Shown here piece by piece: positions 10,754-22,044 of a stretch of DNA of 64,000 bases. The position numbers were made by a program, and so were the translations under genes. The stretch comes from Bacteroidota bacterium. Its GTDB lineage: Bacteria > Bacteroidota > Bacteroidia > Chitinophagales > Saprospiraceae. The notes under the pieces were generated by a model. The model saw nothing but the letters and a program-made list of their open reading frames with translations, was not told where the DNA came from and did not search any database. Each line of letters opens with the position of its first letter. Positions within the stretch are counted from its first letter, which is position 1. Where the stretch lies: NCBI GenBank assembly GCA_029572935.1, contig JAKQHM010000004.1, forward strand, positions 55,049 through 119,048, given 5' to 3'.

Positions 10754-12892
10754 TTAGCTTCCTACTGCCTTCATGCTGAGCTGAATTCTACCCAGTCCCG
10801 GGTCCAGCCCGATGACACGCACCTTCACTTTTTGCTTTAGTTTGAGTATTGAGCCGGCATCCCGCACGAATTCCTGCCGGATCTCGGATACGTGGATCAG
10901 CCCGGATTCCTTGATTCCGATGTCCGCAAAAGCGCCGAACTGAGTGATGTTTTTGATGATAGCGGGCAATTCCATTCCAATCTGGAGGTCCTGGATGGAT
11001 TTGATTCTGTGATCAAAATGGAAGGCCTCAAGCTGACCTCTGGGATCCAGTCCGGGCCTCTTGATTTCTGAAAGGATGTCTTTCAGGCTCTCCAGACTGC
11101 AATCCTCTGAAACAAATTCTGTCAATTTAATCTGGTCGAGTACGGCCGGATTCCGGACCAGACTTTCTGTATCAAGCTTTAAGGAACGGGCTATTTTTTC
11201 CACCAGATTGTATCTTTCAGGATGCACTCCGGTATTGTCCAAAGGATGTTTCCCGTCTCTGATTCTCACAAATCCCGCGCATTGTTCGAATGCCTTGGCA
11301 CCAAGCCTGGGCACGTTCATCAATTCGTTCTTGCTTTTAAAAAATCCATTTTCTGCGCGATAACGGACAATGGCCTGAGCAAGCGCTGGTCCAATGCCGC
11401 TGATATATCCCAGTAATTCAGGCGATGCTGTGTTCAGTTGCACTCCGACCTGATGGACACAGGAGCTTACTTCAAAATCGAGTCGGTCCTGCAACCATTT
11501 CTGATTTACATCATGTTGGTACTGACCCAGGCCAATGGATTTAGGATCGATCTTGATCAATTCGGCAAGTGGGTCCTGCAGCCTTCGTCCTATACTGACG
11601 GCACCCCGAAAAACTATATCGAGATCAGGAAATTCCTTTCTGGCCAGTTCTGATGCAGAATAAACAGAGGCGCCGCTTTCATCCACGGAAAATATTTCAA
11701 CTTCAAAAGGCCCTGTCCAGGATTCAAGCCAGCTCAGGAGTTCTTTTCCGGCTGTGCCGTCTCCAATGGCAAAGCTTTTAATTTGGTAAAGTTCAAGTTT
11801 GTGCCTCAAAATGCGCTCTGATTCCACGGTTGCATTTTTTGGCTCCACCGGATAGATGGTAAAATGATCCATCAAGGAACCCGACTCATCCAGTATCACG
11901 CATTTACAACCCGTCCTGAATCCTGGATCAATGGCCAATATGGATTTTTGACCCAATGGGGGTTCCAGCAATGCCTGTCGCAGATTCCGTCCAAATACCT
12001 CAATGGAACTTTTATCGGCTTGCTCTTTTAATTCCTGCCTGATTTGAGCTTCGAGCAAGGGAAGGATCAGCCGCTCCAATGCGTCTTCTATGGCCATGGC
12101 AACCTGTTGTGAGAGCTCCGCGGAATGCCTATAACTGTATTTGTATCGGATTTGATCCAATAGAGGGGAATGGTCTGTATCAATTGAAACGCGCAGCATT
12201 TTTTCATTCTCAGCTCGACAGATGGCCAGATAGCGGTGTGGCATTACCTTGTGCAGGGATTCCTGATAATTGAAATAATCGCGGTACTTGGCGGCTTCTT
12301 GTTCCTTACTCTTGACCAAGCGAGCTGTGAGGGTGCCATTGCGATACATCATTTTGCGAAGCCGGGCCCTTAGCTCATCGTTTTTATGGATCTGATCTGA
12401 AATGATGTGCCTGGTTCCTTCCAATACAGAGGAGACATCCGGAAATTTCTCGCAGATCAATTTGCCGGCTTCCTGTTTCAGCGGAAAGATATAATGAGAA
12501 AGGATCTTCAAGGCGAGGGGCTCGAGTCCGCTTTCTCTTGCAAGATCTGCTTTGGTTTTTTTCTTTTGTTTGTAAGGAGCGTAAAGATCTTCGAGCATCT
12601 GGATTTCCTGACAGTTCAGGAGCTTTTTCTCGAGATCTGGATGCAGAACGCCCGATTCTGCGAGAGTTTTCAGGATGTATTCTTTTCTTGCGATCAGTTC
12701 TTCGTGGTTTCGAAGCGTTTGGCTGATCTGAAATAATTCTTGTTCCAGAAGCCCTCCGGTGATTTCTTTTCTGTATCGGGCGATGAAGGGAATGCTGGCC
12801 CCTGCCTCTAACAGGCGGAGGGTATTCTGAATCTGAGTGCGTGAGATTGCAGTTCTTTCTGAAATATAGTGAATCGAGTCTGAATTGCTCAT
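10754..12892 (-). CDS. tex: Tex-family RNA-binding transcription accessory protein
   Basis: YqgF-like AIDPGFRTGCK, helix-hairpin-helix, C-terminal S1 domain. Start set at ATG 12892 (MSNSDSIHYI); the track N-terminus overlaps the upstream gene. Confidence 0.94.
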   Translation of the reverse strand: MSNSDSIHYISERTAISRTQIQNTLRLLEAGASIPFIARYRKEITGGLLEQELFQISQTLRNHEELIARKEYILKTLAESGVLHPDLEKKLLNCQEIQMLEDLYAPYKQKKKTKADLARESGLEPLALKILSHYIFPLKQEAGKLICEKFPDVSSVLEGTRHIISDQIHKNDELRARLRKMMYRNGTLTARLVKSKEQEAAKYRDYFNYQESLHKVMPHRYLAICRAENEKMLRVSIDTDHSPLLDQIRYKYSYRHSAELSQQVAMAIEDALERLILPLLEAQIRQELKEQADKSSIEVFGRNLRQALLEPPLGQKSILAIDPGFRTGCKCVILDESGSLMDHFTIYPVEPKNATVESERILRHKLELYQIKSFAIGDGTAGKELLSWLESWTGPFEVEIFSVDESGASVYSASELARKEFPDLDIVFRGAVSIGRRLQDPLAELIKIDPKSIGLGQYQHDVNQKWLQDRLDFEVSSCVHQVGVQLNTASPELLGYISGIGPALAQAIVRYRAENGFFKSKNELMNVPRLGAKAFEQCAGFVRIRDGKHPLDNTGVHPERYNLVEKIARSLKLDTESLVRNPAVLDQIKLTEFVSEDCSLESLKDILSEIKRPGLDPRGQLEAFHFDHRIKSIQDLQIGMELPAIIKNITQFGAFADIGIKESGLIHVSEIRQEFVRDAGSILKLKQKVKVRVIGLDPGLGRIQLSMKAVGS

Positions 12893-12905
12893 GTCATGCT
12901 TAAAT

Positions 12906-14099
12906 TCAAATGATTCTTTTGACCTGTGCTTTGGAATCCAGAATGAATCCATTGGGTTGCTTGCTGAATTCCTGGATCCATAATATTCCGGGCTTTTTGC
13001 CGGGTTCAAAACTTCCAGCCCAGGCTTCCATGCCAAGTGCTTCCGCTCCGTTGAGGCAGGCCCATTGGAAAACTTCCTCGACTGGAATGCTGGCCTGATA
13101 TTTCAGAACGGTTTTAATTTCCTCCAGGATAGACAATCTCCAGTTGGAAGTAAGTGAATCAGTTCCCAGACAGACTTTGGCTTTTTCATTTCTGAAATCC
13201 TCATATCGTGGCAAACGGTTTTCAATATACAGATTGGCATTGGGGCAGCTCACAAAATAAGATCTGGGATTCCAGTTCAGGACAGAACGGATATCCTCCC
13301 GGGCCATCAGCGTATTGTGGACAAAAAGCATTTGATGTTTTGGCTCGAGATGAGCCATGGCATAATACACCGAGTTACGCCCGGTGGGTTTGAAGTGATC
13401 CATGCTAAATCCAAATCCCTGGATGAAATCCTTGAATCCACCTGAACCATCCAGAAAGAGCAGATTTTCGTCGCTCACTTCCTGGTTGTGGATGGATAAA
13501 ATGGAAGCCTGTGGGTTTGCCATTTTGATTTTTTCAAACAGGGTGGGACTGACTGAATAGGGAGCATGCGGCGACAGGGATTTAGGAAGATCACCATAGG
13601 CTTCATATACCTCCTGATATCCTTTATAGAACGTTTCAGCCATGGTGTCTTGCCAGAGGTCAAATGCTTCAATGAAAGTAAAATACCGGATGGGACTTTT
13701 ACTTTTTACAGGTATGGTATCCCGTTTGTTGGAAATGTCACCAGCTGCTACAATTCCTTCCCGCCACATTTCCTCATCCGCAGCGATGATGGCACGCTCG
13801 ATTTCTGCAGGATCCACTTCCCTGAGGGATACTACAGCCTTGAGAAAAGGAATCAGGCCGGTTCCAGCGTTCACCCTGCCTTTCATGTGGCTTAGCTCCA
13901 GATGTCCATGGGCATTGACAAAACCGGGACAGATCAGTCCGGGTAAGTATTCCGCATCCGATTTTTGAAATTGATCTCCGGAAAGAAGCTCGATGATTTG
14001 TCCCTGCGTGTCAAAGACCAGGGCATGTCCTTCCAGCAGGTTTCTGCCGTCAAATATATGATCGCTGCATAGGATTCTATTAGGATTCGGTATGGCCAT
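12906..14099 (-). CDS. Amidohydrolase (cytosine deaminase/chlorohydrolase-like superfamily)
   Basis: LICPGFVNAHGHLELSH metal site, LSPHAPYSVS, LGTDSLTSNWRLSILEEI. Confidence 0.85.
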   Translation of the reverse strand: MAIPNPNRILCSDHIFDGRNLLEGHALVFDTQGQIIELLSGDQFQKSDAEYLPGLICPGFVNAHGHLELSHMKGRVNAGTGLIPFLKAVVSLREVDPAEIERAIIAADEEMWREGIVAAGDISNKRDTIPVKSKSPIRYFTFIEAFDLWQDTMAETFYKGYQEVYEAYGDLPKSLSPHAPYSVSPTLFEKIKMANPQASILSIHNQEVSDENLLFLDGSGGFKDFIQGFGFSMDHFKPTGRNSVYYAMAHLEPKHQMLFVHNTLMAREDIRSVLNWNPRSYFVSCPNANLYIENRLPRYEDFRNEKAKVCLGTDSLTSNWRLSILEEIKTVLKYQASIPVEEVFQWACLNGAEALGMEAWAGSFEPGKKPGILWIQEFSKQPNGFILDSKAQVKRII

Positions 14100-14189
14100 A
14101 CTGGGAGAGGTTAATATGAAGGGCAAAAATAGTCTTTTGAAAACAAAGCTTTGACCTATGTACCCGGATGTCTCTCGCTGAATCTGCGG

Positions 14190-14843
14190 TCAGGACTTTT
14201 GAATATACTGTAGCACCAATTGCAGCTGTTCTTCAAATCCTAGATGGCTGGTGTCGATCAGGATCGCTTCCTTTGTTTGGACCAGAGGGCTGTCTGACCG
14301 TGTTGAATCTAGATGATCGCGGTGCAGAAGGTTGCTCAATATTTCGTCGTAGTCCACCTGGATACCTTTCTCCTGGAGTTCTCTGTATCTGCGACGGGCG
14401 CGGATTTCGGGTTCTGCTGTGACAAAGAACTTAAAGTCTGCCTCCGGAAACACGACGGACCCAATATCGCGGCCATCCATGACCAGGGAGTTGTTATGGC
14501 CGAATTCTCTTTGTAATCTTACCATCTCACGTCTGACCTCACTGATGGCCGCTACCTCACTGACCCATTTTGACACCTCCGGATTTCGGATCTCATCGGT
14601 GACGTCTTCGCCATTCAATTCGATTCGAACCGGCAGGGAAGGCAAGATTTTTAAATGAATCCCGGGCAGGGCTTGCACTACATGAACTGGATCCATGGGG
14701 TCAATCCCTTTTTTAAGACAAAACAAAGCAACAGCCCGGTACATGGCGCCGCTGTCCACGTAGCTGATGTTCAGCCGTCTTGCCAGTGCCCTGGCGATCG
14801 TGCTCTTGCCACAGGATGAATGGCCGTCGATGGCTATGATCAT
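14190..14843 (-). CDS. cmk: Cytidylate kinase
   Basis: IIAIDGHSSCGKSTIARALA, VDSGAMYRAVA, DGRDIGSVVFPEA, DHLDSTRSDSPL. Confidence 0.96.
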   Translation of the reverse strand: MIIAIDGHSSCGKSTIARALARRLNISYVDSGAMYRAVALFCLKKGIDPMDPVHVVQALPGIHLKILPSLPVRIELNGEDVTDEIRNPEVSKWVSEVAAISEVRREMVRLQREFGHNNSLVMDGRDIGSVVFPEADFKFFVTAEPEIRARRRYRELQEKGIQVDYDEILSNLLHRDHLDSTRSDSPLVQTKEAILIDTSHLGFEEQLQLVLQYIQKS

Positions 14844-14921
14844 GAAATGATGTGCGTTTGTATCCACAAAGGTAATCAGTGAATTCCTGCTTAGGGCATA
14901 GTGGCTTCATAACCCATGGAC

Positions 14922-14954
14922 AAAAAAAATCCCGCCCTGAATGTCGGGGCAGGA
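14922..14954 (-). terminator. Probable intrinsic terminator of the DUF2795 gene
   Basis: Minus strand ATCCTGCCC-CGACATTCA-GGGCGGGAT (one stem mismatch) followed by eight Ts. Confidence 0.65.
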
Positions 14955-14989
14955 TAATTTTTAATGAAATGTCTCTGTTGGGTCGAAGA

Positions 14990-15211
14990 CTAAAATTCGT
15001 CCTCGTTAAAGAGGAAGTCGTCCTTTCTGGGATAATCCGGCCAGATATCCTCCATGGATTCGTAAATTTCTTCATCGTCTTCCAGCTCTTGCAGGTTTTC
15101 AATCACCTCGATAGGGACTCCGCTGCGTATGCCGTAGTCGATCAGTTCGTCTCTGGTGGCAGGCCATGGAGCTTCTTCCAAGTGATGAGCCAGTTCTAAT
15201 GTCCAATACAT
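14990..15211 (-). CDS. Small acidic DUF2795-family protein
   Basis: APWPATRDELIDYGIRSGVPIEVIENLQELEDDEEIYESMEDIWPDYP resembles the DUF2795 pattern. Confidence 0.75.
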   Translation of the reverse strand: MYWTLELAHHLEEAPWPATRDELIDYGIRSGVPIEVIENLQELEDDEEIYESMEDIWPDYPRKDDFLFNEDEF

Positions 15212-15275
15212 ATCAGAAGTTTTTGATCAGTTTGTATCTAATAATTCCTTAAAAAGAAAAAAGTTTCAAAATGTC

Positions 15276-16340
15276 TTAGAGAATAAGCATCGCATCTCCA
15301 TAACTGTAGAAGCGGTATTTCTCATTGACGGCCATTTGATAGGCGTCCATGAGGAGTTCATGTCCGGCAAAAGCAGATACCATGATCAACAGGCTCGATT
15401 TGGGTAAATGAAAGTTGGTCACCATCCGGTTGGCTATCCTGAAGTCAAAAGGTGGATAAATAAAAAGATTGGTCCAGCCCTCAGAGGCTTTCAGGTAATT
15501 CGAGGCAGTGACGGCGGATTCCAAAGTGCGCATGGTGGTCGTACCGATGGCAAAGACGTTCTTGTTCAGATCCTTGGCCTGGTTCACCAGGTTTGCAGTT
15601 TCCTCGGGGATACGATAGTATTCAGCCTCCATTTTGTGCTTGGAGAGATCCTCCACTTCAATGGACCGGAAGGTTCCCATTCCAACGTGCAGGGTTACTT
15701 CCCCAAAGTTAACACCCTTTATTTCCAGCATTTTATACAACTCCTTGCTGAAGTGCAATCCGGCAGTTGGTGCCGCTACTGCGCCAACCTCCTTGGCATA
15801 TATGGTCTGGTAACGCTCGACATCACTTGGTTCTGCTGGTCTGCTGATGTATTTGGGGAGGGGAGTGTGGCCCAGTATTTTTAAGATATTTTGAAAGGAT
15901 GCTTCATCTCCGTCATAAAGAAAACGGATGGTGCGTCCTCTGGAGGTGGTATTGTCCACAACTTCGGCTACCAGGACTTCTTTGTTGTTTTTATCGTAGA
16001 AATAGAGCTTGTTGCCAACGCGTATTTTGCGGGCAGGGTCTACGAGGACATCCCAAAGACCCACCTTTCGGTTGAGTTCGCGCAGCAGAAATACTTCGAT
16101 CTTGGCACCGGTCTTTTCCTTACGCCCAAACATGCGGGCTGGAAATACTTTGGTATTGTTGATGATCATGGCATCCTTGTCCTGGACATAATCCATGATA
16201 TCTTTGAAGAGCTTATGTTCAATCTTGCCGGAATCCCGGTGCACCACCATCATCCTGGATTCGGATCTTTCTGGTGAAGGATATTGGGCAATTAAGTTTT
16301 TAGGAAGGTTAAAGTTAAATTGTGATAATTTTGTACGCAT
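15276..16340 (-). CDS. queA: S-adenosylmethionine:tRNA ribosyltransferase-isomerase
   Basis: [60 protein letters not shown]. Confidence 0.97.
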   Translation of the reverse strand: MRTKLSQFNFNLPKNLIAQYPSPERSESRMMVVHRDSGKIEHKLFKDIMDYVQDKDAMIINNTKVFPARMFGRKEKTGAKIEVFLLRELNRKVGLWDVLVDPARKIRVGNKLYFYDKNNKEVLVAEVVDNTTSRGRTIRFLYDGDEASFQNILKILGHTPLPKYISRPAEPSDVERYQTIYAKEVGAVAAPTAGLHFSKELYKMLEIKGVNFGEVTLHVGMGTFRSIEVEDLSKHKMEAEYYRIPEETANLVNQAKDLNKNVFAIGTTTMRTLESAVTASNYLKASEGWTNLFIYPPFDFRIANRMVTNFHLPKSSLLIMVSAFAGHELLMDAYQMAVNEKYRFYSYGDAMLIL

Positions 16341-16524
16341 GAAGTGAGGTAGTCTAAATTTCTGGCAAAAATAAAGAATTCAAGTAGGGAATGTCAAATC
16401 GGCTATTTTGTTTCGTTAATATTTTATTAATGATAAAAAATTTATTTTATTTTCTTTCCCAGGCCCTGTTTTGTGGAATAATTGCATTATTTGCCGACAT
16501 TCCACTCCTTAAAACCTGCTTATT

Positions 16525-17778
16525 GTGATTTTCCTCAGGGTTCTTAGTGAAAGTTTTTCCCAGGCCATCCAGCAGTTGACTGGTAACCGCCTTAGGAGTT
16601 TTCTGACCCTTCTGGGTATCACCATTGGCATTTTCTGCGTCATTTCTGTGCTGGCCGCGGTAGATTCATTGGAAGACAACATAGTAAACAGTTTTGAAAA
16701 ACTGGGGACCGATGTGATCTATATATCGAAAGAACCCTGGACAGAAGATCCGGGACAAAATTACTGGAAGTATATATCCAGGCCAGCTCCCGGGATTGAG
16801 GACCTGAAAGCCATCGAACGCAAATCCAGGATGGCCGAGTATGCATCTTTGGCGGTCTTTTTACCTGGCAGTATGATCAAAGCCGAAAGAAATTATGTCG
16901 AAGGGGCTTATTTTGCTGGTATCTCACAGGATTACGACAAGATCGTCAAACTGGATTTTGAAGAGGGAAGATATTTTTCCCCGAATGAGATGCAGGATGG
17001 TAGCGAGCAGATCATTTTGGGTTATAAACTTGCGGAAAGTCTGTTCGAAGGCAAAAGCGGGGTAGGGACCCGTATCAAGGCATTTGGAAAATATTTTACC
17101 GTGTGCGGGATACTTAAGAAAGAAGGCAAATCATTGATCGACATGATGCCCACGGATGAAGCAGCCTTCTTACCCTGGAATACGATGGCCAAGATCATTT
17201 CCATCCACAAAAATGCAAACTGGGGCACCATGCTCAATGTGAAGGCTTTCAGAGGCGTTGATCTCGAAGAGCTCAAACTGGAAATTGCCAGCATACTGAG
17301 GCCTGTCAGGGGGTTGAAACCCAGTAATCCGGATAATTTTGCGATCAACCAGATAACCATGTTGACCAATATCATATCTAAGGTGTTTGGCGTGATGAAT
17401 ACCGCTGGCTTTATCATAGGTATGTTTGCCATGCTGGTAGGAGCTTTTGGTGTCGCAAACATCATGTTTGTATCTGTCAAAGAGCGTACACCGTTGATCG
17501 GTATCAAAATGGCACTAGGAGCCCGAAGGGTTTACATCCTGCAGGAATACCTGCTTGAAGCGATCATTCTGTGTCTGGTAGGTGGCATCGCCGGGTTGGG
17601 TTTGGTGCAGGCCGTCATGTTTGTATTGACCCATGCCATGGGGATTGAAATGTTCGTTTCCTGGTCCAATATTCTGGCTGGCCTGATTCTGGCCATCATC
17701 ATTGGCTTGATTGCGGGAATTGCTCCTGCCTTACAGGCATCCAGAATGGATCCGGTTGAAGCAATACGTAAGAACTAA
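16525..17778 (+). CDS. MacB-like/FtsX-family ABC transporter permease
   Basis: NRLRSFLTLLGITIGIFCVISVLA, periplasmic domain, GAFGVANIMFVSVKERTPLIGIKMALGA; GTG start. Confidence 0.9.
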   Translation: MIFLRVLSESFSQAIQQLTGNRLRSFLTLLGITIGIFCVISVLAAVDSLEDNIVNSFEKLGTDVIYISKEPWTEDPGQNYWKYISRPAPGIEDLKAIERKSRMAEYASLAVFLPGSMIKAERNYVEGAYFAGISQDYDKIVKLDFEEGRYFSPNEMQDGSEQIILGYKLAESLFEGKSGVGTRIKAFGKYFTVCGILKKEGKSLIDMMPTDEAAFLPWNTMAKIISIHKNANWGTMLNVKAFRGVDLEELKLEIASILRPVRGLKPSNPDNFAINQITMLTNIISKVFGVMNTAGFIIGMFAMLVGAFGVANIMFVSVKERTPLIGIKMALGARRVYILQEYLLEAIILCLVGGIAGLGLVQAVMFVLTHAMGIEMFVSWSNILAGLILAIIIGLIAGIAPALQASRMDPVEAIRKN

Positions 17779-17915
17779 TCAGGGTTAAAAAAGATAATGA
17801 TCAGGCAGATTCTGCCTGGCGAAGAAGCTCACCCCTTTTAAAAATTAAGTTCAAGAAGCTTAGACCCAACTAATCAGAAGGGAAAAGAGTAAACCGATAC
17901 CTGTAGTGAAATGGA

Positions 17916-18263
17916 TCAGGAGTGTACCTTGTCCACAATAGCCTTGAAACTATCGGGATTGTGGAGCGCCAGATCTGCCAATACCTTCCTGTTCAGGATG
18001 ATATTGTTTTTGTTGAGCTTGTCAATAAATCTGGAATAGTTGATACCAAATGGCCTTACAGCTGCATTGATCCTGGCGATCCAAAGCCTGCGAAAGGCGC
18101 GTTTCTTTTGTCTCCTGTGAATGAAAGCATACTTCATGGCACGCTCCACGGCGTTTTTGGCCACTGTATACACTTTTGATCTGCCGCTGAAATATCCTCT
18201 GGCGGCTTTCATGATCTTTTTTCTCCTGGCTCTGGATGCTACTGAGTTTACGGAACGAGGCAT
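17916..18263 (-). CDS. rplT: 50S ribosomal protein L20
   Basis: [32 protein letters not shown]..., full length 115 aa. Confidence 0.98.
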   Translation of the reverse strand: MPRSVNSVASRARRKKIMKAARGYFSGRSKVYTVAKNAVERAMKYAFIHRRQKKRAFRRLWIARINAAVRPFGINYSRFIDKLNKNNIILNRKVLADLALHNPDSFKAIVDKVHS

Positions 18264-18291
18264 GTGATATTGATTTTATGGCTTGCGGGGG

Positions 18292-18307
18292 ATCCGCTTG
18301 GGCGGAT
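18292..18307 (-). promoter_or_regulatory. Hairpin in rpmI-rplT intergenic leader
   Basis: Perfect ATCCGC-CCAA-GCGGAT hairpin on the transcribed (minus) strand, about 30 nt upstream of rplT. Confidence 0.35.
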
Positions 18308-18340
18308 GCTTAACCTCCGTTTGCCGGTTATACAATTCGA

Positions 18341-18538
18341 TCAGAATATTCCCAAAAGTGCTTTAAGCCTGCTCTGTTCAGAAGGATGGGCTACCACGCT
18401 TGAACGATGGCGTCTTTTGGATTTTTTGCTTTTGTTTCTCATCAGGTGAGAGGTATTGGCCTGATAACGCTTTACTTTACCGGTACCGGTAAGCTTGAAC
18501 CTCTTCTTAGAACCTGAATGTGTCTTAACCTTTGGCAT
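18341..18538 (-). CDS. rpmI: 50S ribosomal protein L35
   Basis: MPKVKTHSGSKKRFKLTGTGKVKR. Confidence 0.98.
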   Translation of the reverse strand: MPKVKTHSGSKKRFKLTGTGKVKRYQANTSHLMRNKSKKSKRRHRSSVVAHPSEQSRLKALLGIF

Positions 18539-18598
18539 GGCTTTAAATTTGAGCCTGCAAAGGTAAGAAAATTACTTGTTTGAACTAATTTCGTAAAA

Positions 18599-19189
18599 TT
18601 AATTTTTTGGAGCCATCTTTTTGGGTGAAATGATGACGTACATCCTCTTTCCTTCCAGTCTGGGAAGTTCTTCCGCGGCACCATAATTCACCAGCTCATT
18701 GATGAACCTGAGAAGGATGAGCTCCCCCCGGTCCTTGAAGGCAATCGCCCTGCCCCGAAACTGAACATAGGCTTTGACCTTGCAGTTTTCTTCAAGAAAC
18801 TTGGTGGCATGTTTGACCTTGAATTCGAAGTCGTGGTCATCGGTATTGGGACCGAAACGAATCTCCTTGATGACGACCTTGACCGTCTTTGCCTTGATTT
18901 CCTTATCCTTCTTTTTCTTGAGATACAGGAACTTATTAAAATCTATGATCTTACAAACGGGGGGATCGGCCTTGGCGGTGATTTCTACCAGGTCGATGCC
19001 CAGGTCATAAGCCCATTTCAGGGCAGTGGAGGTGTTTTGTACCCCTGCTTCAACGGGTTTTCCTGCGATTTTGGATATTTCGTCGAAATCTTCTCCCACC
19101 AGTCGGATAGCGGGGCTTTTGATTTGTTCGTTGACTCGGTATTGGCTTCTTAGTTCGTCAAGTGCGGAAGGCTTCTTTCTGAGATTCAA
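18599..19189 (-). CDS. infC: Translation initiation factor IF-3 (non-ATG start: TTG 19189 or ATT 19195)
   Basis: YRVNEQIKSPAIRLVGEDFDEI, ADPPVCKIIDFNKFLY, IRFGPNTDDHDFEFK; upstream of rpmI-rplT. Confidence 0.96.
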   Translation of the reverse strand: MNLRKKPSALDELRSQYRVNEQIKSPAIRLVGEDFDEISKIAGKPVEAGVQNTSTALKWAYDLGIDLVEITAKADPPVCKIIDFNKFLYLKKKKDKEIKAKTVKVVIKEIRFGPNTDDHDFEFKVKHATKFLEENCKVKAYVQFRGRAIAFKDRGELILLRFINELVNYGAAEELPRLEGKRMYVIISPKKMAPKN

Positions 19190-19239
19190 ATTAATGGTTT
19201 TATGATTCGTTTCACAAAATTAATCCTGCTGGATGAATT

Positions 19240-21783
19240 TTATTGTGATTTTTTTGATGTACTGGCTTTGGAAGAAACAGAAATCGTTACGGCATCCTTT
19301 TCTTTGTTCATGACTGCCTTCAGCTTGGTACCAGGCTCGGGGCTTTCACTCAGGATAAATTCTGCCAGAGGATCTTCAAGATATTTTTGAACGGCACGGT
19401 GCAAAGGTCTGGCTCCAAACTGAGGGTCATAACCTTTTTCTGCCAGGAATTCCATAGTGTCCGGGCTGATGCTCAGCTCAAGCTTCATTTGCTCGATGCG
19501 TTTCATCAGGGAACTGACCACCAGATTGATGATCTGGAATATTTGCTCTTTTTCTAATCCATTGAATATCAAAACATCATCGATCCTGTTCAGGAATTCT
19601 GGGCTGAAGGTCTTCTTCAAAGCATTTTTAATAACGCCTTTTGAATGTTCTTCAGCATGTTCTACCCTGGATTTGGTAGCGAATCCAACTCCCTGGCCGA
19701 AGTCCTTCAGTTGCCGGACTCCGATATTGGAGGTCATGATGATGATGGTATTTTTAAAATCTACTTTCCGACCCAAGCCGTCCGTCAGCTGACCTTCATC
19801 CAGGACCTGGAGTAAAATATTGTACACATCGGGATGGGCTTTTTCAATTTCGTCCAGCAACACCACGGCATAGGGTTTCCTCCTTACTTTTTCGGTTAAT
19901 TGTCCGCCTTCTTCATATCCTACGTATCCCGGAGGAGCACCTATCAGCCTGGAAACCGTGAATTTTTCCATGTATTCGCTCATGTCCAGGCGAACCAGGG
20001 CTTCTTCTGAGTCAAAAAGGAATCTGGCCAGTGCCTTGGCCATTTCTGTTTTCCCCACACCTGTTGGCCCCAGGAATATGAAACTACCAATGGGTTTTTT
20101 CGGATCTTTCAGTCCCACCCGGTTTCGCTGGATGGCCTTTACGATCTTTTGGACTGCCTCATCCTGTCCGATAATGGCCTGTTTTAAGGTTTCGGCCATG
20201 TTGACGAGCTTCTTACTTTCGCTTTGAGCTACCTTTTTGACAGGGATCCCTGTCATCATGGCCACAACTTCAGCTATATCGTCTTCCGTAACGGGAAATC
20301 TTTTGGTTTTGGATTCCTCTTCCCAGTTTTGCTTGGCACTTTCCAGCTTTTTCTGCAACTTGGACTCAAGGTCTCTCAGATCGGCTGCCTTTTCGTATTG
20401 CTGGCTTTTAACCGATAAATTTTTCTGCTCGCGTATGGTATCTATTTGAGCTTCAATTTCTTCTATATGCTTGGGGACAAATATGTTCTTCAAATGGACC
20501 CGTGCACCTACCTCATCCAGGACATCGATGGCTTTATCAGGCAGGAATCGGTCTGTGATGTATCGGTCACTGAGTCTGACACAGGCCAAAACAGCTTCAT
20601 CATTATAGGATACGGAATGAAATTCTTCGTATTTGGGCCGGATGTTTTGCAGGATCTGGTAGGCTTCTTCTGCAGAAGGAGGGTCTACCATAACCTTTTG
20701 AAACCTCCTGTCCAGAGCACCATCTTTTTCTATGTGCTGTCTGTATTCGTCGAGCGTGGAAGCACCTATGCACTGCAGTTCACCACGCGCCAGGGCAGGC
20801 TTGAAAATATTGGAGGCATCCAGGGAACCTGTAGCACCACCCGCACCGATGATGGTGTGGATTTCATCTATGAACAGGATCACGTCCCTCGTTTTTTCGA
20901 GTTCGCCCATGATGGCCTTGATGCGTTCTTCAAACTGCCCGCGGTATTTCGTTCCGGCAACAAGGGCAGCCAGATCCAGCATGACAATCCTTTTATTGAA
21001 AAGGGTCCGGGAAACTTTCTTTTGCATGATCCGAAGGGCGAGTCCTTCCACTATGGCGGTTTTACCTACCCCGGGCTCACCGATAAGGATCGGATTATTC
21101 TTTTTTCTGCGGCTTAGGATCTGAGATACCCGCTCAATCTCTCTTTCCCGTCCTACAATAGGATCCAGCTTTCCTTCTTCGGCAAGCTTGGTGATGTCTC
21201 TTCCGTAGTTGTCCAGCACAGGGGTTTGGGATTTGGATCCTGCCTTTCGGGAAAACGAAGAAGAAGCCGGCTCGTCTTCATAGGAATCCGGATCGTTGGC
21301 GGAAGCAGAGATTTCAGGAATGTCCTCAGCGGAGGCATCATGAGAACTGATATAATCCAACTCCGAACGGTATAACTCGTAATCGATATTGAAATCCTTC
21401 AATATGGAACATGCCAGATTGTCCTGATGCTTCAGGATACTGAGCATCAGATGCTCAGGATAAATTTCATCCTCATGATTGCTTTTGGCTTCCAGGTAGG
21501 TGAATTTTAAAACCTTTTCTGCTTGTTTGTTTAGAGGAAGATTGCCAACCTGAAAACTGGTTTCTTCCCCCTTTCTCACCGGTATGGCTTCGATAATCTG
21601 TTCTTTCAGTTCAGAAAGATCGATTTTAAGAGACTTCAGGACCTGAATGGCCATGTTATCCTTCTCCGATAAAATCCCGAGAAGAATGTGTTCAGTCCCA
21701 ATATAATCATGGCCCAGCTTGAGAGCTTCTTCCCTGCTGTTTGCCAGTACTTTTTTTACTTTTTCAGAAAATCTTTTGTTCAT
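19240..21783 (-). CDS. clpC: ATP-dependent Clp protease ATP-binding subunit ClpC
   Basis: Clp_N repeats, [10 protein letters not shown] and [15 protein letters not shown] Walker A motifs, UVR-like segment, ClpB D2-type C-terminus. Confidence 0.95.
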   Translation of the reverse strand: MNKRFSEKVKKVLANSREEALKLGHDYIGTEHILLGILSEKDNMAIQVLKSLKIDLSELKEQIIEAIPVRKGEETSFQVGNLPLNKQAEKVLKFTYLEAKSNHEDEIYPEHLMLSILKHQDNLACSILKDFNIDYELYRSELDYISSHDASAEDIPEISASANDPDSYEDEPASSSFSRKAGSKSQTPVLDNYGRDITKLAEEGKLDPIVGREREIERVSQILSRRKKNNPILIGEPGVGKTAIVEGLALRIMQKKVSRTLFNKRIVMLDLAALVAGTKYRGQFEERIKAIMGELEKTRDVILFIDEIHTIIGAGGATGSLDASNIFKPALARGELQCIGASTLDEYRQHIEKDGALDRRFQKVMVDPPSAEEAYQILQNIRPKYEEFHSVSYNDEAVLACVRLSDRYITDRFLPDKAIDVLDEVGARVHLKNIFVPKHIEEIEAQIDTIREQKNLSVKSQQYEKAADLRDLESKLQKKLESAKQNWEEESKTKRFPVTEDDIAEVVAMMTGIPVKKVAQSESKKLVNMAETLKQAIIGQDEAVQKIVKAIQRNRVGLKDPKKPIGSFIFLGPTGVGKTEMAKALARFLFDSEEALVRLDMSEYMEKFTVSRLIGAPPGYVGYEEGGQLTEKVRRKPYAVVLLDEIEKAHPDVYNILLQVLDEGQLTDGLGRKVDFKNTIIIMTSNIGVRQLKDFGQGVGFATKSRVEHAEEHSKGVIKNALKKTFSPEFLNRIDDVLIFNGLEKEQIFQIINLVVSSLMKRIEQMKLELSISPDTMEFLAEKGYDPQFGARPLHRAVQKYLEDPLAEFILSESPEPGTKLKAVMNKEKDAVTISVSSKASTSKKSQ

Positions 21784-22044
21784 TGATGATATTCGGTTGC
21801 TTACTTGAACGATTGTATTAAGAAAATAGTCTGATGTCCTGAAAACACCTGGTGGTAAACTTTTGTTCCGTTTACCTGGTATGCATATGAGGATATCCGT
21901 TCCGGAGTGAATATCAAAGTTTATTTACATTTGCAGTCCCAAAAGTATTGATTTTATTCTGTTTTATAAAAGATATTTATTGTTTTAATGTATAAATATT
22001 TGATTATAAAATAATTACGTTTATTAATAATTTATAATATCTAG

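Noticed and set aside
17802-17818. CAGGCAG-ATT-CTGCCTG hairpin between the ABC permease and rplT
   Set aside because: Perfect arms but no adjacent T-tract on either strand; not enough to call a terminator.
20446-21117. 223-aa plus-strand ORF antisense to clpC
   Set aside because: Fully inside strongly conserved clpC; sequence has the look of an antisense shadow frame with no recognisable domain.
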